This document shows, in pieces, positions 53,310 to 63,760 of a stretch of 64,000 nucleotides of DNA. A program made the position numbers and the translations under genes. The DNA is from Flavobacterium sp. (lineage in GTDB: Bacteria > Bacteroidota > Bacteroidia > Flavobacteriales > Flavobacteriaceae), in the NCBI RefSeq assembly GCF_027531905.1, contig NZ_JAPZSU010000013.1:1-64000 (forward strand). The letters are read 5' to 3'. The notes under the pieces are model-generated. The model was not told the origin of the DNA. It was given only the letters and a program-made list of their open reading frames with translations, and made no database searches. The stretch's first letter is position 1. Each line of letters begins with the position of its first letter.

Positions 53310-54425
53310 TTATTCTGCTAAATCAAAAACGCCTTTGGTTAAAATTTTAGTAGAAGCGTTTATGGCAGTATTTGGAATAATTTCGCAAAAATCTTCATTT
53401 TGTTCCCCTAAAGATACAGCTAATTTTTTGAAGGCGTACCCATTTTTATTAGTTACCAAAGTAAAAACGTAATACTTGTTGTTTTCTTTCATAATGGCTT
53501 CTGTAGGTACCGCTAATCCTTTTTTAGTATCAAAAATAATGGCTGCTTCTACGAACATACCCGTAAGTAATCTTTGCTTGGATTCGTCTTCTAAATGTCC
53601 GTGAACATTGATGGTTCTGTCATTTCCTTCAATTGATTTACCTACCAAATGTACTTCGGCATTGAACATTTCCTTAGTGGCTTCGGGAACGGTAAATTTG
53701 ATTTTTTGCCCTTTAGTTACTTTCAAAATGTCTTTTTCAAACACAGCTAATTCTAAGTGCAAGTGATCTGTATCTACAATTTCTAGAATGACATCTTCGG
53801 GCGCCATCAGCATTCCCACATTAGCATTCATAATCACAATATCTCCAGAAATAGGAGCGTAAATAGTTATTACCGAGGTGAATTTGCCTTTCTCTACCTG
53901 AACCGGGCTAATGTGCATCAAAATTAGTTTTTGTTTCAAGCTCTGATACGTCGCCAAAGCCCTTTTGTACTCGCTTTCCGCCTTGAAATAATTCTTTTGA
54001 GAGGTTATTTTTTCATCATACAAGGTTTTTTGTCGTACAAACTCAGATTTGAGGTACTTTAACTGTTCGGCTACTTCTAAATATTCTTTTTGAATATCAA
54101 TAAAAGCTGTGTTTTCAAGAGTTAATAATGCTTGCCCTTTACGAACTCGATCTCCCACCAAAAGCTGCGTACTTTTGACGTAACCTCCTATAAAAGTGGT
54201 GACTTTCGCTCTATTTTGAGGCGGAACATCAATCTTGCCAGACACTTTTATGGTTTCGTCAAAATCTTTCATAACAGGGCTACTAATCACCATTCCAGCC
54301 GATTGAAATTGTGCCTGAGTAACTCTAACCAAACCATCGTCTTCTGTTGTTGCTGGTGTAGTTTCTTCTTTTTTACAGCCTATAAAAAGCAGTGTAAGCA
54401 CTAATATATACAGTTGTTTTTTCAT
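53310..54425 (-). CDS. RND efflux periplasmic adaptor lipoprotein (CusB/CzcB type)
   Basis: A 371-residue membrane fusion protein with a lipoprotein signal ending VLTLLFIGC (Cys17). VSGKIDVPPQNRAKVTTFIGGYVKSTQLLVGDRVRKGQALLTLE is the barrel-sandwich half; a coiled-coil hairpin follows (about 105-165), then APISGDIVIMNANVGMLMAPED. It bridges the inner-membrane pump and the TolC part. It lies 8 nt after the pump gene. Confidence 0.92.
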   Translation of the reverse strand: MKKQLYILVLTLLFIGCKKEETTPATTEDDGLVRVTQAQFQSAGMVISSPVMKDFDETIKVSGKIDVPPQNRAKVTTFIGGYVKSTQLLVGDRVRKGQALLTLENTAFIDIQKEYLEVAEQLKYLKSEFVRQKTLYDEKITSQKNYFKAESEYKRALATYQSLKQKLILMHISPVQVEKGKFTSVITIYAPISGDIVIMNANVGMLMAPEDVILEIVDTDHLHLELAVFEKDILKVTKGQKIKFTVPEATKEMFNAEVHLVGKSIEGNDRTINVHGHLEDESKQRLLTGMFVEAAIIFDTKKGLAVPTEAIMKENNKYYVFTLVTNKNGYAFKKLAVSLGEQNEDFCEIIPNTAINASTKILTKGVFDLAE

Positions 54426-54433
54426 AATCTAAA

Positions 54434-57400
54434 CTAATAATTAAGGTAGTGTAATTCTAATTGATTGCTGTTGAATTGCAGCACAGCTTCTACATATTCT
54501 ATTTTTATCGCCACAGCATTTTCTAAACTCTGAATGTATTGAAAAAAGTCAATTTCTCCATTTTTATAGCTGCTATTCGCCACTTTGATTATTTCCTCAG
54601 ATAATTTTTTCCCAGTAGCATTGTAATAATTGATGCTTTCTTGGTACTTGGCAATTTCATTTTGCTGTTGACGGATAAATTGCGTCATTTTTTGTTCTTG
54701 ATTAAGTTTTTCCTCTTCCCAACTTTGCGATTCTAATTGTGCTACTTTGGTTTTGGAAACATTTCCTGTGAACAAAATAGGAACCGCAATACCTACTTGA
54801 AAGCCATACAAAGATTGTGAGAGACCGTTATTTCGTCCCTGAAAATATTCCAAATTCAAATCGGGTAACCAATGCTGTTTTTGCAAAGCAATTTGGTTTT
54901 TATAGGTTTTGCTAATACTTTCTAAATAAGCAGTATGTAAAGCTTTATTTGAAGTAGTATCCAAAGCACTAATTGGCAATAATTCTTTCTCAAGAATGCT
55001 TATTTTTTCATCGGATTGTACCAAAGCTTGCAAAGATTCGTATTGTGCTTTTTTCTCAAAATTGATTTGTGTGAGCTTGGTTTTAATTTGTCTGTATTTC
55101 GATTGGGCTGTAATTTTTTCTAAATAATTGGTTTCGCCCAATTCAAAACGACGGTCGCTGGCTTTAGAGAAGTTTTGATACAAACTATCCAAATAAAAAT
55201 ACAAACGTTCCTGATGTTGCCAATACACGATTTGCTCATAAGTTTTGGCTACTTGCAGTGAAAGTTTATTTTTTTGAAGCTCATAATTGGCTTTCTCTTT
55301 CTCAAATTCTGAGGTATTTGCTTTCTTTTGCACTCCATAAACGGTAGGAAACAAAAAGCGTTGTTGTACTCCGAAAACTTTTAGCGGTAGATTATTCAAG
55401 GCCAAATTATTTTGGTCATATGAATAATACAGATTAGTTTTTTCGAAAGTAAAACTGCTTTTAATGTTCTCTTCCATTTTATTGACTTGCAATGCTGCAG
55501 CCTTAATGCCTTTGTTGTTTTCAATAGCTTTGGCTATTACCGCTTCTCGTGACATATTGGTGTTTTGAGCAAATCCAAAACTACTAGCCAACAAAAGTAA
55601 AACAGCGGTAAGGTGATTTTTGCCTTTTTTCAATTTTGGTCTTTTGAATTCTTTTGAATCAAAAACTTTAAAAAGAATCGGTAGTACAATTAATGTCAAT
55701 ACCGTAGCTGTAAAAAGTCCACCAATAACCACGGTGGCCAAAGGACGTTGCACCTCTGCTCCTGCCGATGACGAAATTGCCATAGGTAAGAAACCTAAAG
55801 CAGCAGCGGCAGCTGTCAATAGTACTGGACGCAAACGGTTGGTAGTTCCTTTCAAAATTAAGGCATTCATATCGGTCATTCCTTGATGTTTTAGTTCTTT
55901 AAAATGTTCAATAAGCACGATTCCGTTCAATACTGCAATACCAAAAAGGGCAATAAAACCAACCCCTGCCGAAATACTAAAAGGCAAATCTCGTATCCAT
56001 AAAAATAAAATGCCTCCCACGGCCGATAATGGAATCGCCGAATACACCATCAAAGCTTCCTTCATTGAGCCAAAAGCAAAATGCAATAATAAAAATATCA
56101 AAAGTAAAGCAATAGGCACTGCTATGAGCAATCGGGCTTTGGCACTTTCTAAATTTTCGAATTGCCCGCCGTATTGCACATAATATCCCGCGGGTAGCTT
56201 AATTTGCGTATCCACAATTTTTTGAATATCAGTCACTACACTTTGTAAATCTCTATTACGAACATTGATTCCAACTACAATACGTCGGTTGGTATTGTCA
56301 CGGGATATTTTGGCTGGACCTTCGGCATAATCAATTTTAGCTAACTCATTCAACGGGATTTGGCTCCCATCAGGGATAGAAACATACAAGTTTTTTAAAT
56401 CCTCAATACTTTTTCTATCGGTTTGGTCTAAACGAATCACCATATCGAATCGTTTTTCGCCTTCAAATACATTTCCAACTACTTTTCCAGCGAAGCTCAG
56501 CGCGATGGCATCGTTCAAATCTTCAATATTCAAACCGTAGCGCGCAATTTTGGAGCGGTCGTATTGTACATACATTTGAGGCAAACCTTCTGTTTTTTCA
56601 ATGATAACATCAGAAGCGCCAGGTACTTTTTTGATGGCGCGTTCTATTTCGTGCGCTTTTCTAGCCAAAACATCCAAATCGGTTCCGAAAATCTTAATTG
56701 CCACATCAGAACGTGTTCCAGAAATCAACTCATTAAAACGCATTTCAATAGGTTGTGTAAACTCGATTTCCATATTCGGAATTTGAGCATTTAAGGCTTC
56801 TTTTATCTTATCAGCCAATTCATCTTTGGAAGTGGCAGAAACCCATTCTGATTTAGGTTTTAGTTTCACAATAATATCACTTTCCTCCATCGACATTGGA
56901 TCGGTTGGGACTTCGGCAGCACCAATTCTAGATACGACTTGCTCTACTTCTGGGAAATTCTTCAATATAATTTTCTCCATTTTAGTAGTCGTTTCGATGG
57001 TTTTGGTCAAAGAAGTTCCTGTTTTTAAAACGGGTTGAACCACAAAATCCCCTTCGTCTAAAGTCGGAATAAATTCTCCTCCCATGGTGCTAAATAAAAC
57101 AACAGCAAACATCAGTAAAGCAACTGCACCGTACATTACTTTTTTAGTATTATTTAAAGCCCATGTAATAACGGGAATATACCAAGAATTTAATTTACGA
57201 ATGAGCTTCTCAGAAATTGAGTTTGGATTTTCTCTTGTTGGTTTTAAAAACATCGAAGCTACAACAGGAACATAAGTAAAACAGAAAATCATCGCACCCA
57301 ATAAAGCAAAGCTAAACGTCATTGCCATTGGCTTGAACATTTTTCCTTCGATGCTTGACAAAGACAAAATCGGAATGAAAACTATCAGAATGATTAACTG

Positions 57401-58768
57401 ACCAAAAATGGCAGAATTCATCATTTTGGAAGCGCTTTTATAGGTGATTTGGTCAATTTCAATTTGGCGATTTTCTTTGTTTAATCCCGCCAAATGTGCC
57501 GAATTTTGAGCAATTTGAAAGGCAATAAATTCGACTATGATTACTGCTCCATCGATGATAATTCCAAAATCAATGGCACCCAAGCTCATCAAATTGGCAT
57601 CGATTCCGAAAATATTCATAAACGAAATGGCAAACAGCAAACACAACGGAATCACAGAAGCCACGACCAATCCAGAACGCCAATTTCCTAGCAATAAAAC
57701 CACTACAAAAATTACAATCAAACAGCCTAAAATTAAATTCTCGGCTACTGTAAAAGTGGTTTTACCAACAAGTTCACTACGTTCTAAAAAACCATTAATA
57801 TAAACGCCTTCCGGCAGTGATTTTTGGATTTCGGCTACTCTATCTTTGACATCACTAATGACTTGCTTAGAGTTGGCTCCTTTGAGCATCATCACTTGTC
57901 CAAGTACCTTCTCTCCTTCTCCATTTCCAGTTATCGCTCCAAAACGATTGGCATGACCAAATTGCACTTTGGCAACATTTTTAACCAAAACTGGTAGACC
58001 ATTGGTGTTTTTCACCACAATGTTTTCAATATCCTGAATGCTATTGACTTTTCCTTCGCCACGAATGAAATAACTTTGATTCGTTTTTTCGATATAAGCC
58101 CCTCCGGCAATGCTGTTATTCTTCTCTAAAGCGGTAAAAATTTCAGTCAAGCTACAATTCATCGCCTTTAATTCCGAAGGACGAATACTGATTTCGTATT
58201 GTTTTAAATAACCACCCCAAGTGTTGATTTCGACCACTCCATTAATTCCAGACAATTGTCGTTTCACAATCCAATCCTGAATCGTTCTTAAATCGGTTAT
58301 GGTATAGTTGTTTTTAAATTGGGGTTTCACCTCCAAAGTGTATTGATAAATTTCACCCAATCCAGTGGTAATTGGTCCCATTTCGGGTGTACCAAAACCT
58401 TCGGGGATTTTTTCGGAAGCCGCTTTTATTTTTTCGGCGATTAATTGACGAGGTAAATAAGTTCCCAAATCGTCATCAAAAACAATGGTAACGACTGACA
58501 ATCCGAATTTTGAAATCGAACGAATTTCTTTAACGCCAGGTAAATTGGCCATTTCTATCTCAACGGGATAGGTGATAAATTGCTCAATATCTTGGGTAGA
58601 AAGATTACGTGAAGTCGTAATAACCTGTACTTGATTATTGGTAACATCAGGAACAGCACCAATAGAAATTTGGAAAACAGAAAATAATCCAAAACCAAAT
58701 ACACCCAGTGTAAACAACAGTACAATGAGTTTATTTTGGATAGAAAATGCTATGATTTTATTCAGCAT
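54434..58768 (-). CDS. CusA/CzcA-family heavy-metal RND pump fused to a TolC-like domain
   Basis: A 1444-residue fusion. Residues 1 to about 1030 are an HME-type RND transporter with 12 helices, including the signature GAIDFGIIIDGAVIIVEF in helix 4 and the porter loops. After a linker a hydrophobic stretch LTAVLLLLASSFGFAQ, like an internal signal sequence, leads into a TolC-type coiled-coil domain (about 1065-1444). The pump and outer-membrane duct are thus one polypeptide, a design known in Bacteroidota. The metal (Cu/Ag or Zn/Co/Cd) cannot be told from sequence alone. Confidence 0.93.
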   Translation of the reverse strand: MLNKIIAFSIQNKLIVLLFTLGVFGFGLFSVFQISIGAVPDVTNNQVQVITTSRNLSTQDIEQFITYPVEIEMANLPGVKEIRSISKFGLSVVTIVFDDDLGTYLPRQLIAEKIKAASEKIPEGFGTPEMGPITTGLGEIYQYTLEVKPQFKNNYTITDLRTIQDWIVKRQLSGINGVVEINTWGGYLKQYEISIRPSELKAMNCSLTEIFTALEKNNSIAGGAYIEKTNQSYFIRGEGKVNSIQDIENIVVKNTNGLPVLVKNVAKVQFGHANRFGAITGNGEGEKVLGQVMMLKGANSKQVISDVKDRVAEIQKSLPEGVYINGFLERSELVGKTTFTVAENLILGCLIVIFVVVLLLGNWRSGLVVASVIPLCLLFAISFMNIFGIDANLMSLGAIDFGIIIDGAVIIVEFIAFQIAQNSAHLAGLNKENRQIEIDQITYKSASKMMNSAIFGQLIILIVFIPILSLSSIEGKMFKPMAMTFSFALLGAMIFCFTYVPVVASMFLKPTRENPNSISEKLIRKLNSWYIPVITWALNNTKKVMYGAVALLMFAVVLFSTMGGEFIPTLDEGDFVVQPVLKTGTSLTKTIETTTKMEKIILKNFPEVEQVVSRIGAAEVPTDPMSMEESDIIVKLKPKSEWVSATSKDELADKIKEALNAQIPNMEIEFTQPIEMRFNELISGTRSDVAIKIFGTDLDVLARKAHEIERAIKKVPGASDVIIEKTEGLPQMYVQYDRSKIARYGLNIEDLNDAIALSFAGKVVGNVFEGEKRFDMVIRLDQTDRKSIEDLKNLYVSIPDGSQIPLNELAKIDYAEGPAKISRDNTNRRIVVGINVRNRDLQSVVTDIQKIVDTQIKLPAGYYVQYGGQFENLESAKARLLIAVPIALLLIFLLLHFAFGSMKEALMVYSAIPLSAVGGILFLWIRDLPFSISAGVGFIALFGIAVLNGIVLIEHFKELKHQGMTDMNALILKGTTNRLRPVLLTAAAAALGFLPMAISSSAGAEVQRPLATVVIGGLFTATVLTLIVLPILFKVFDSKEFKRPKLKKGKNHLTAVLLLLASSFGFAQNTNMSREAVIAKAIENNKGIKAAALQVNKMEENIKSSFTFEKTNLYYSYDQNNLALNNLPLKVFGVQQRFLFPTVYGVQKKANTSEFEKEKANYELQKNKLSLQVAKTYEQIVYWQHQERLYFYLDSLYQNFSKASDRRFELGETNYLEKITAQSKYRQIKTKLTQINFEKKAQYESLQALVQSDEKISILEKELLPISALDTTSNKALHTAYLESISKTYKNQIALQKQHWLPDLNLEYFQGRNNGLSQSLYGFQVGIAVPILFTGNVSKTKVAQLESQSWEEEKLNQEQKMTQFIRQQQNEIAKYQESINYYNATGKKLSEEIIKVANSSYKNGEIDFFQYIQSLENAVAIKIEYVEAVLQFNSNQLELHYLNY

Positions 58769-58863
58769 ACTAGTAAATTAAAAATTAGACGTTAGAATTA
58801 TTAGACAACTAATAACTCACGAAATAGTACCTATCAAAAAGATAAGAAACAACGAAATAACTT

Positions 58864-59268
58864 TTAAACTAGTTTAGGCGGCTGCCAAATAGAAGTAAAA
58901 ACATTAGATACATACCATTCTTTATAAATCGGAAGTGGTTGATTTATATTAATTTGTATAGGTTTTTTTAAAGTAAAAACAGATTGAGTTTCCGTAAAGG
59001 CTAAGACAACCGTATCAAGATTAATAGTCTGGCTTTTAAACGGCAAATTTTCATGTTTATCGTGCCCATCAGTATCGGCATGTTTGTTGAGATTATTGTA
59101 GTGACTTATGGTAAAATCGATAAAAGAAAAAGCTTGTTCTTGATTGTGATTTTGATGCTCTAAATAATGTTGGATTAAATTAGGAATTTTGAATAACTGC
59201 CCAATTTCTGTGTTGGAATACACAAAAACAAATAAAAACAAAAGGGTCGTTATTTTTTTGACAGACAT
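58864..59268 (-). CDS. Small exported His-rich protein at the head of the metal-efflux cluster
   Basis: A 134-residue protein from the ATG at 59268, chosen because it begins the hydrophobic signal VKKITTLLFLFVFVYS. The segment QLFKIPNLIQHYLEHQNHNQEQ and the later HYNNLNKHADTDGHDKHENLPFKS are rich in His and acid residues, suitable for metal binding. Similar small proteins commonly precede CusA-type genes in flavobacteria. It lies 95 nt upstream of the pump gene. A metal-delivery role is inferred. Confidence 0.75.
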   Translation of the reverse strand: MSVKKITTLLFLFVFVYSNTEIGQLFKIPNLIQHYLEHQNHNQEQAFSFIDFTISHYNNLNKHADTDGHDKHENLPFKSQTINLDTVVLAFTETQSVFTLKKPIQININQPLPIYKEWYVSNVFTSIWQPPKLV

Positions 59269-59308
59269 AAATAAATACTTCAAAAGGATATAGCTCCAAA
59301 CTATAGCA

Positions 59309-59316
59309 CAAAAATA
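59309..59316 (-). promoter_or_regulatory. -7 box of the metal-efflux cluster
   Basis: On the minus strand TATTTTTG, a match to TAnnTTTG, 40 nt before the ATG of the His-rich protein gene. No -33 match or metal-regulator dyad was recognised. The rest of 59284-59661 holds only the terminator of the exporter gene. Confidence 0.5.
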
Positions 59317-59598
59317 AGAAGTAAATATATGAAATATCTTAAGAATGGCTTAAAAGAGCTTAATAAAAATATAAGACTACTTGGGTTCCTTTTCCAGTTT
59401 CACTGATAATTTAAACGTTCAATTAGATACTAATGAAATAAAAAAAATCATAATATCTTATGTTTCAAAATTATTGTACAATCACAAATCCACTTTCTCA
59501 TAGGTGAAATTCCAAAGGAGTTACTGTTTTTTTGACAACTAATCCTAGATATTCAACTTTGAAAGTAGAATCACATTTGACTTTCCTTACCAAAAAAA

Positions 59599-59630
59599 AG
59601 CCCCAAATAATGTTCAATTATTTGGGGTAT
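59599..59630 (-). terminator. Terminator of the YeiH-type gene
   Basis: CCCCAAATAAT and ATTATTTGGGG form a stem with a short loop, followed on the minus strand by CTTTTTTTT. Confidence 0.8.
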
Positions 59631-59661
59631 TTTATTGTAATAATTAACCTTTATATATCCA

Positions 59662-60642
59662 TTAATTCAATTTGAGAATCACAAATAATGAAGTAGAAGC
59701 AATAAACATCCATAAAAACACTCCTTGTAACAAAGGTTTTACGCCAACTTCTTTTAGTTTGCTTATATTTAAACCTGAACCTATTAGAAATAAAGTAACT
59801 GTTAATCCTAGTTTAGCAATAGTTACCAAATATGGAGCGACAATAGCAACTGAGGAAACATAAGTATTTACAACTAAAGCCAAAATAAATAAGAAAATAA
59901 AATATGGAATTTTTACTTTGCTTTTTCCATTTTTAAACAAATAAGAAGACCCAATAGCAATTGGAATAATCCACAAAGCTCTAGCAAGTTTTACTGTAGT
60001 TGCCATTTGCAAAGCCTCCGTCCCAAATTTATTAGCAGCTCCCACAACAGAACTAGTATCATGAATAGCAATGGCGCACCACAAACCAAAATCATGCTGC
60101 GAAAGTGACAACCAATGTCCAATTGCTGGAAACAAAAACAAAGCGACAGAATTTAAAATGAAAATAACCCCTAATCCAACCGAAGTTTGATTTTCATTCG
60201 ATTTGACAACTGGAGCAATTGCTGCAATAGCACTCCCTCCACAAATGGCTGTACCACATGAAATCAAATGAGATATTTTTTTATCAATACCCATCCATTT
60301 CCCAATAAAAAAACCTAAAATCAGGGTAGAGAAAATCGAAACCACTGTGAACACAAATCCTTCTTTTCCAGCAGCAATAGCACTATGCAAATTCATTCCA
60401 AAACCTAGCCCAACGACTGATATTTGTAGCAATATAGAAGTAGCTTTATGGTTGAGATGCAAAAAAGGATGTCCAAACAGATTAGCAATAACCAACCCTA
60501 TTACTAATGCAACGGGTGGAGAAATTATAGGAAAAGCAACACATGAAACTAGTAGTAAAACAAATATAATTTGTTGTGTTGTTCTACTCAATTGAAAAAA
60601 ATGTGTTTTTGGTATACTATTATTATTTGATGTGGTCTCCAT
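59662..60642 (-). CDS. YeiH-family (UPF0324) putative sulfate/sulfite exporter
   Basis: A 326-residue membrane protein with about ten helices. Conserved segments are GFGMNLHSAIAAGKEGF, ISCGTAICGGSAIAAIAPVV, and AIHDTSSVVGAANKFG. The start at 60642 (METTSNNN) is preferred to an upstream in-frame Met because the extra 15 codons are not family-like. Relatives are linked with LysR regulators of the CysL/YeiE type and sulfur oxyanion movement, which agrees with the LysR gene 74 nt upstream. Confidence 0.87.
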   Translation of the reverse strand: METTSNNNSIPKTHFFQLSRTTQQIIFVLLLVSCVAFPIISPPVALVIGLVIANLFGHPFLHLNHKATSILLQISVVGLGFGMNLHSAIAAGKEGFVFTVVSIFSTLILGFFIGKWMGIDKKISHLISCGTAICGGSAIAAIAPVVKSNENQTSVGLGVIFILNSVALFLFPAIGHWLSLSQHDFGLWCAIAIHDTSSVVGAANKFGTEALQMATTVKLARALWIIPIAIGSSYLFKNGKSKVKIPYFIFLFILALVVNTYVSSVAIVAPYLVTIAKLGLTVTLFLIGSGLNISKLKEVGVKPLLQGVFLWMFIASTSLFVILKLN

Positions 60643-60716
60643 TGTGAAGTAGTTTAAAATTACTTTACAAAGGTCTGACGAATGCATTTAAAAAGCCAAT
60701 ACCAAAAAACGATTGA

Positions 60717-61613
60717 TTATAACAAGAAGTTATAGTGTTCTGAAATATTCCGAATAAACAATTCCGATAAAGTATCTGATTTACCAACTAAAGTTATGGT
60801 GTAAAAAAAACGCTCAATGACTAAATTCTCTACATCTAAAATAATTAATTCTTTGTTTTTCAGCTCTTTTGATACCGCATGAATCGATATAAATGCGAAA
60901 CAATCCGAATGCAATAAATAAGACTTAATACTTTCTGTACTACCTAATTGCATTTCAATTTGCAAATCGGATAATTTGACATTTTGTTGTTTTAGGGCGT
61001 ATTCAATAACTTCAAGTGTTCCAGAACCTCTTTCTCGAGTTACCAAATGAAGTGTTTTTAAGGTTGCAATAGCGATTTCATTAGTTTGTGCCAAAGGATG
61101 ATTGGCTCTACAAACCAATACCAATTCATCTTTCAAAAAAGGAACATATTTAATCGACTGATTTTTAGACTGCCCTTCTACTACTCCAACTTCAATTTCC
61201 TTGTTGAGTAATGCATTTTCTATTTGCTCTGTATTTCCATTAATCAAATGAATACTTATTCCTTTTTCTTTTTTGTGAAATCGAGCTAAAATTGGAGAAA
61301 TAACATATTGCGAAAGTGTTGTGCTTGCTCCAAGTCGCAATAATCCTTGGCGTTTGGTCACAAAAGAGCTCATATCAAACTCAATCTCACGATAAATATC
61401 AAAAATAGATTTGGTATGTTGCAACAAAAGATGACCAGCTGGTGTTAAAGCAATTTTAGAACCATTTCGTTCAAAAAGCTTCGTTTTGTAGGTCTCTTCT
61501 AGTTCTTGAATGTGTTTTGAAACGGCTGGCTGACTAATATACAATTCCGCAGCCGCCTTAGTAAAATTAAGTCGAATTGCTACGGTATAAAATACTTTTA
61601 ACCTAAAATCCAT
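60717..61613 (-). CDS. LysR-family transcriptional regulator (CysL/YeiE-like)
   Basis: A 298-residue LysR regulator: helix-turn-helix MDFRLKVFYTVAIRLNFTKAAAELYISQPAVSKHIQELEE (1-40), then a periplasmic-binding-like effector domain beginning about residue 88. The neighbouring YeiH-type gene is its likely target, but here both are on the same strand instead of divergent, so it may be co-transcribed with it. Its ligand is unknown; a sulfur or stress signal is inferred. Confidence 0.9.
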   Translation of the reverse strand: MDFRLKVFYTVAIRLNFTKAAAELYISQPAVSKHIQELEETYKTKLFERNGSKIALTPAGHLLLQHTKSIFDIYREIEFDMSSFVTKRQGLLRLGASTTLSQYVISPILARFHKKEKGISIHLINGNTEQIENALLNKEIEVGVVEGQSKNQSIKYVPFLKDELVLVCRANHPLAQTNEIAIATLKTLHLVTRERGSGTLEVIEYALKQQNVKLSDLQIEMQLGSTESIKSYLLHSDCFAFISIHAVSKELKNKELIILDVENLVIERFFYTITLVGKSDTLSELFIRNISEHYNFLL

Positions 61614-61642
61614 CTGTTACATTTAAAAAATTCTATTTAAAA

Positions 61643-63670
61643 CTATAATAGCCCGTGATATTTACGCACAAACCATTCTGTTGACAAACAAATTGCAATC
61701 AAAATTAAAAGCCAAATCCAATCAATCAAAGGTGATTTGATGGCATTATCTTTTTCAATCGCTTTGTACGATTCATCTGCAAGCAATTGCTGTATCAATT
61801 GTTCAACTTGTGAAGGAAGAAATACTTTCCCTTTCGTTTGCTCGGCCAATTGGGATAATTTGGTGTAATCAGGAGCAACAAATTGTTTTTCGATATCAAA
61901 ATCTAGAATTTCAAAACGCCCTGAATAACTGGTTTTGGTATTCAATTCCTTTACAGTAAAGGTATAACTTCCAGCGGAAAGTCCATCTAAATTAACTTGA
62001 TATGCATTGGTTCCTTTAAGCAAATCATAATTTTTGGTTTGCTTATTTTTTACATTTGTGACAGAAATAGTTAGTCGCGCATTGTCATCAAACTCATAAT
62101 TTTTATTAAAAAACTGAGCGGTAATAGCAATTGCTTCTCCTGAATTATAAAAGTTCTCGTGATTAACAACCAATGATTTTTTTGAACTATTAGAAGCTAA
62201 AAACTGAATGGTTTTATCGATAAAAACATCATATTTTTCAAATGATTGCTGGTCCACGTGGGATTGTAATCGCCATTTCCAGCTATTTTCTCCTAACAAA
62301 TACGCAGCTCGTTTTCCGCCTGTTTCAGTAAATGCTAACAAAGGTAAACCTGTATCTAAACTTCGTATTTTGGAAGAAAGTAAAACCGTAACATTCTCTT
62401 TCGCGGTAATGGTACCAAAAGGATGTGCCAAGGGAGGAAAACTTTCAAAACCTATATTTTCCAAAGCAAACAAATTGAATTTTGTATTGAATGACGGTAA
62501 GAAATCTTCTTTTTGATTGGTGACTTTAAAATCCAAATCATTTTGTTGTTGATTCAGAAAATTAAAATCTGTCGTCATTCCTGTAACCACTAACGTATTA
62601 ATACCAGCGGCTTTAGCACCATCAAAAATAGATTTGAAACTTGCATTGGGTTGGTATAAAACCAAAACATTATAACCTGACAATGATTTGATTTCTTGAG
62701 GCTTAACAATGCTCACTTTACGTTGTGCATTAGTTTCAATAGCGCGTTTAAACGCGCTTAAATCAGGATGATTAATTGCCGAAACCAATCCAACTGTCGT
62801 TTTTTGGTCCAATACTTCAACAGCAAAATTCTTGGTGTTATTGTAATTGTTTTTTTCTTTTACACCAGCAGTAATGTTGGCTTTGAATAAATGCAAGCCA
62901 ATTTTATCAGCAGGTAAAAAAACGGTAACTGTCGCGGTTCTTTGTCCAGCAGTAAAACTTACCGCTTGTTTTAAAATTGTATTTTTTCCTTCTGAAATTG
63001 AAAAGTTAGCCGTACTCAAACGCTTTCCAGAATATTGAACAAAAACTTCTACTGGGAATTTATTCTTGTAAAATGCATATTTGTTGACATTCAACTGACT
63101 GATTTTTAAGTCAAAAACAGCAGTGGTATCCCCTAGAACTACAGGAAAAACACTATTTTCTGAATCAAAACTATAAACATAGTCATCTCCAGAAGTTTGG
63201 TTTCCATCTGTAAGTAACACTGTAGGGTAACGAAGATTTTTATTCAAATTCTTTAACTCTTTGGCTACAACATCCAACTGTGTTTGTTTTCCTTTAAAAT
63301 TAAAGATATCTGATGGTTGCAACGTCGCATCAAACAAAAAAGGTTGTACCTCAAATTTATTTTGCAAGTCTTTATTGGAAACCAATGCTTCATACACTTT
63401 TTCGGCTTGTGCATTAGCTTTCAAAAAAGAAATTGAGCTAGAATTATCGACAACGATAGGCAATGGTGTTTTGATAATTACTAATTCTGTTCTACTGATG
63501 ATAGGATTTATCAATAACAATAGAAGACCAAAAATTGAAGCAAAACGCAAAAAAGCCAAAAGCCAATACACTTTAGATTGACTTTTGGCTTTATATAGGT
63601 ATTGAAAATACGACAAAACAGCAGCTATAACTATTGAAAGAATCAGTAATAGAAGGGTGTTTGTTGTCAT
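61643..63670 (-). CDS. Large membrane-anchored VWA-like protein
   Basis: A 675-residue protein with two N-terminal helices (about 5-23 and 35-58), a long periplasmic part and a C-terminal helix (about 650-668). A von Willebrand A-like region begins with PLPIVVDNSSSISFLK, whose D-x-S-x-S matches a MIDAS metal site, and continues to TVLLTDGNQTSGDD. Beta-sandwich repeats follow. Similar proteins sit beside BatA/BatD-type genes in Bacteroidota. Function is not established; a role in envelope homeostasis is inferred. Confidence 0.75.
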   Translation of the reverse strand: MTTNTLLLLILSIVIAAVLSYFQYLYKAKSQSKVYWLLAFLRFASIFGLLLLLINPIISRTELVIIKTPLPIVVDNSSSISFLKANAQAEKVYEALVSNKDLQNKFEVQPFLFDATLQPSDIFNFKGKQTQLDVVAKELKNLNKNLRYPTVLLTDGNQTSGDDYVYSFDSENSVFPVVLGDTTAVFDLKISQLNVNKYAFYKNKFPVEVFVQYSGKRLSTANFSISEGKNTILKQAVSFTAGQRTATVTVFLPADKIGLHLFKANITAGVKEKNNYNNTKNFAVEVLDQKTTVGLVSAINHPDLSAFKRAIETNAQRKVSIVKPQEIKSLSGYNVLVLYQPNASFKSIFDGAKAAGINTLVVTGMTTDFNFLNQQQNDLDFKVTNQKEDFLPSFNTKFNLFALENIGFESFPPLAHPFGTITAKENVTVLLSSKIRSLDTGLPLLAFTETGGKRAAYLLGENSWKWRLQSHVDQQSFEKYDVFIDKTIQFLASNSSKKSLVVNHENFYNSGEAIAITAQFFNKNYEFDDNARLTISVTNVKNKQTKNYDLLKGTNAYQVNLDGLSAGSYTFTVKELNTKTSYSGRFEILDFDIEKQFVAPDYTKLSQLAEQTKGKVFLPSQVEQLIQQLLADESYKAIEKDNAIKSPLIDWIWLLILIAICLSTEWFVRKYHGLL

Positions 63671-63760
63671 ATTTTAATTATAATTGAGCATATTCTATCA
63701 ATATTCTGGGTTGTTTCAGATTCAATACTGAGTACTAAAATCTGAATACTGAATACTTTT

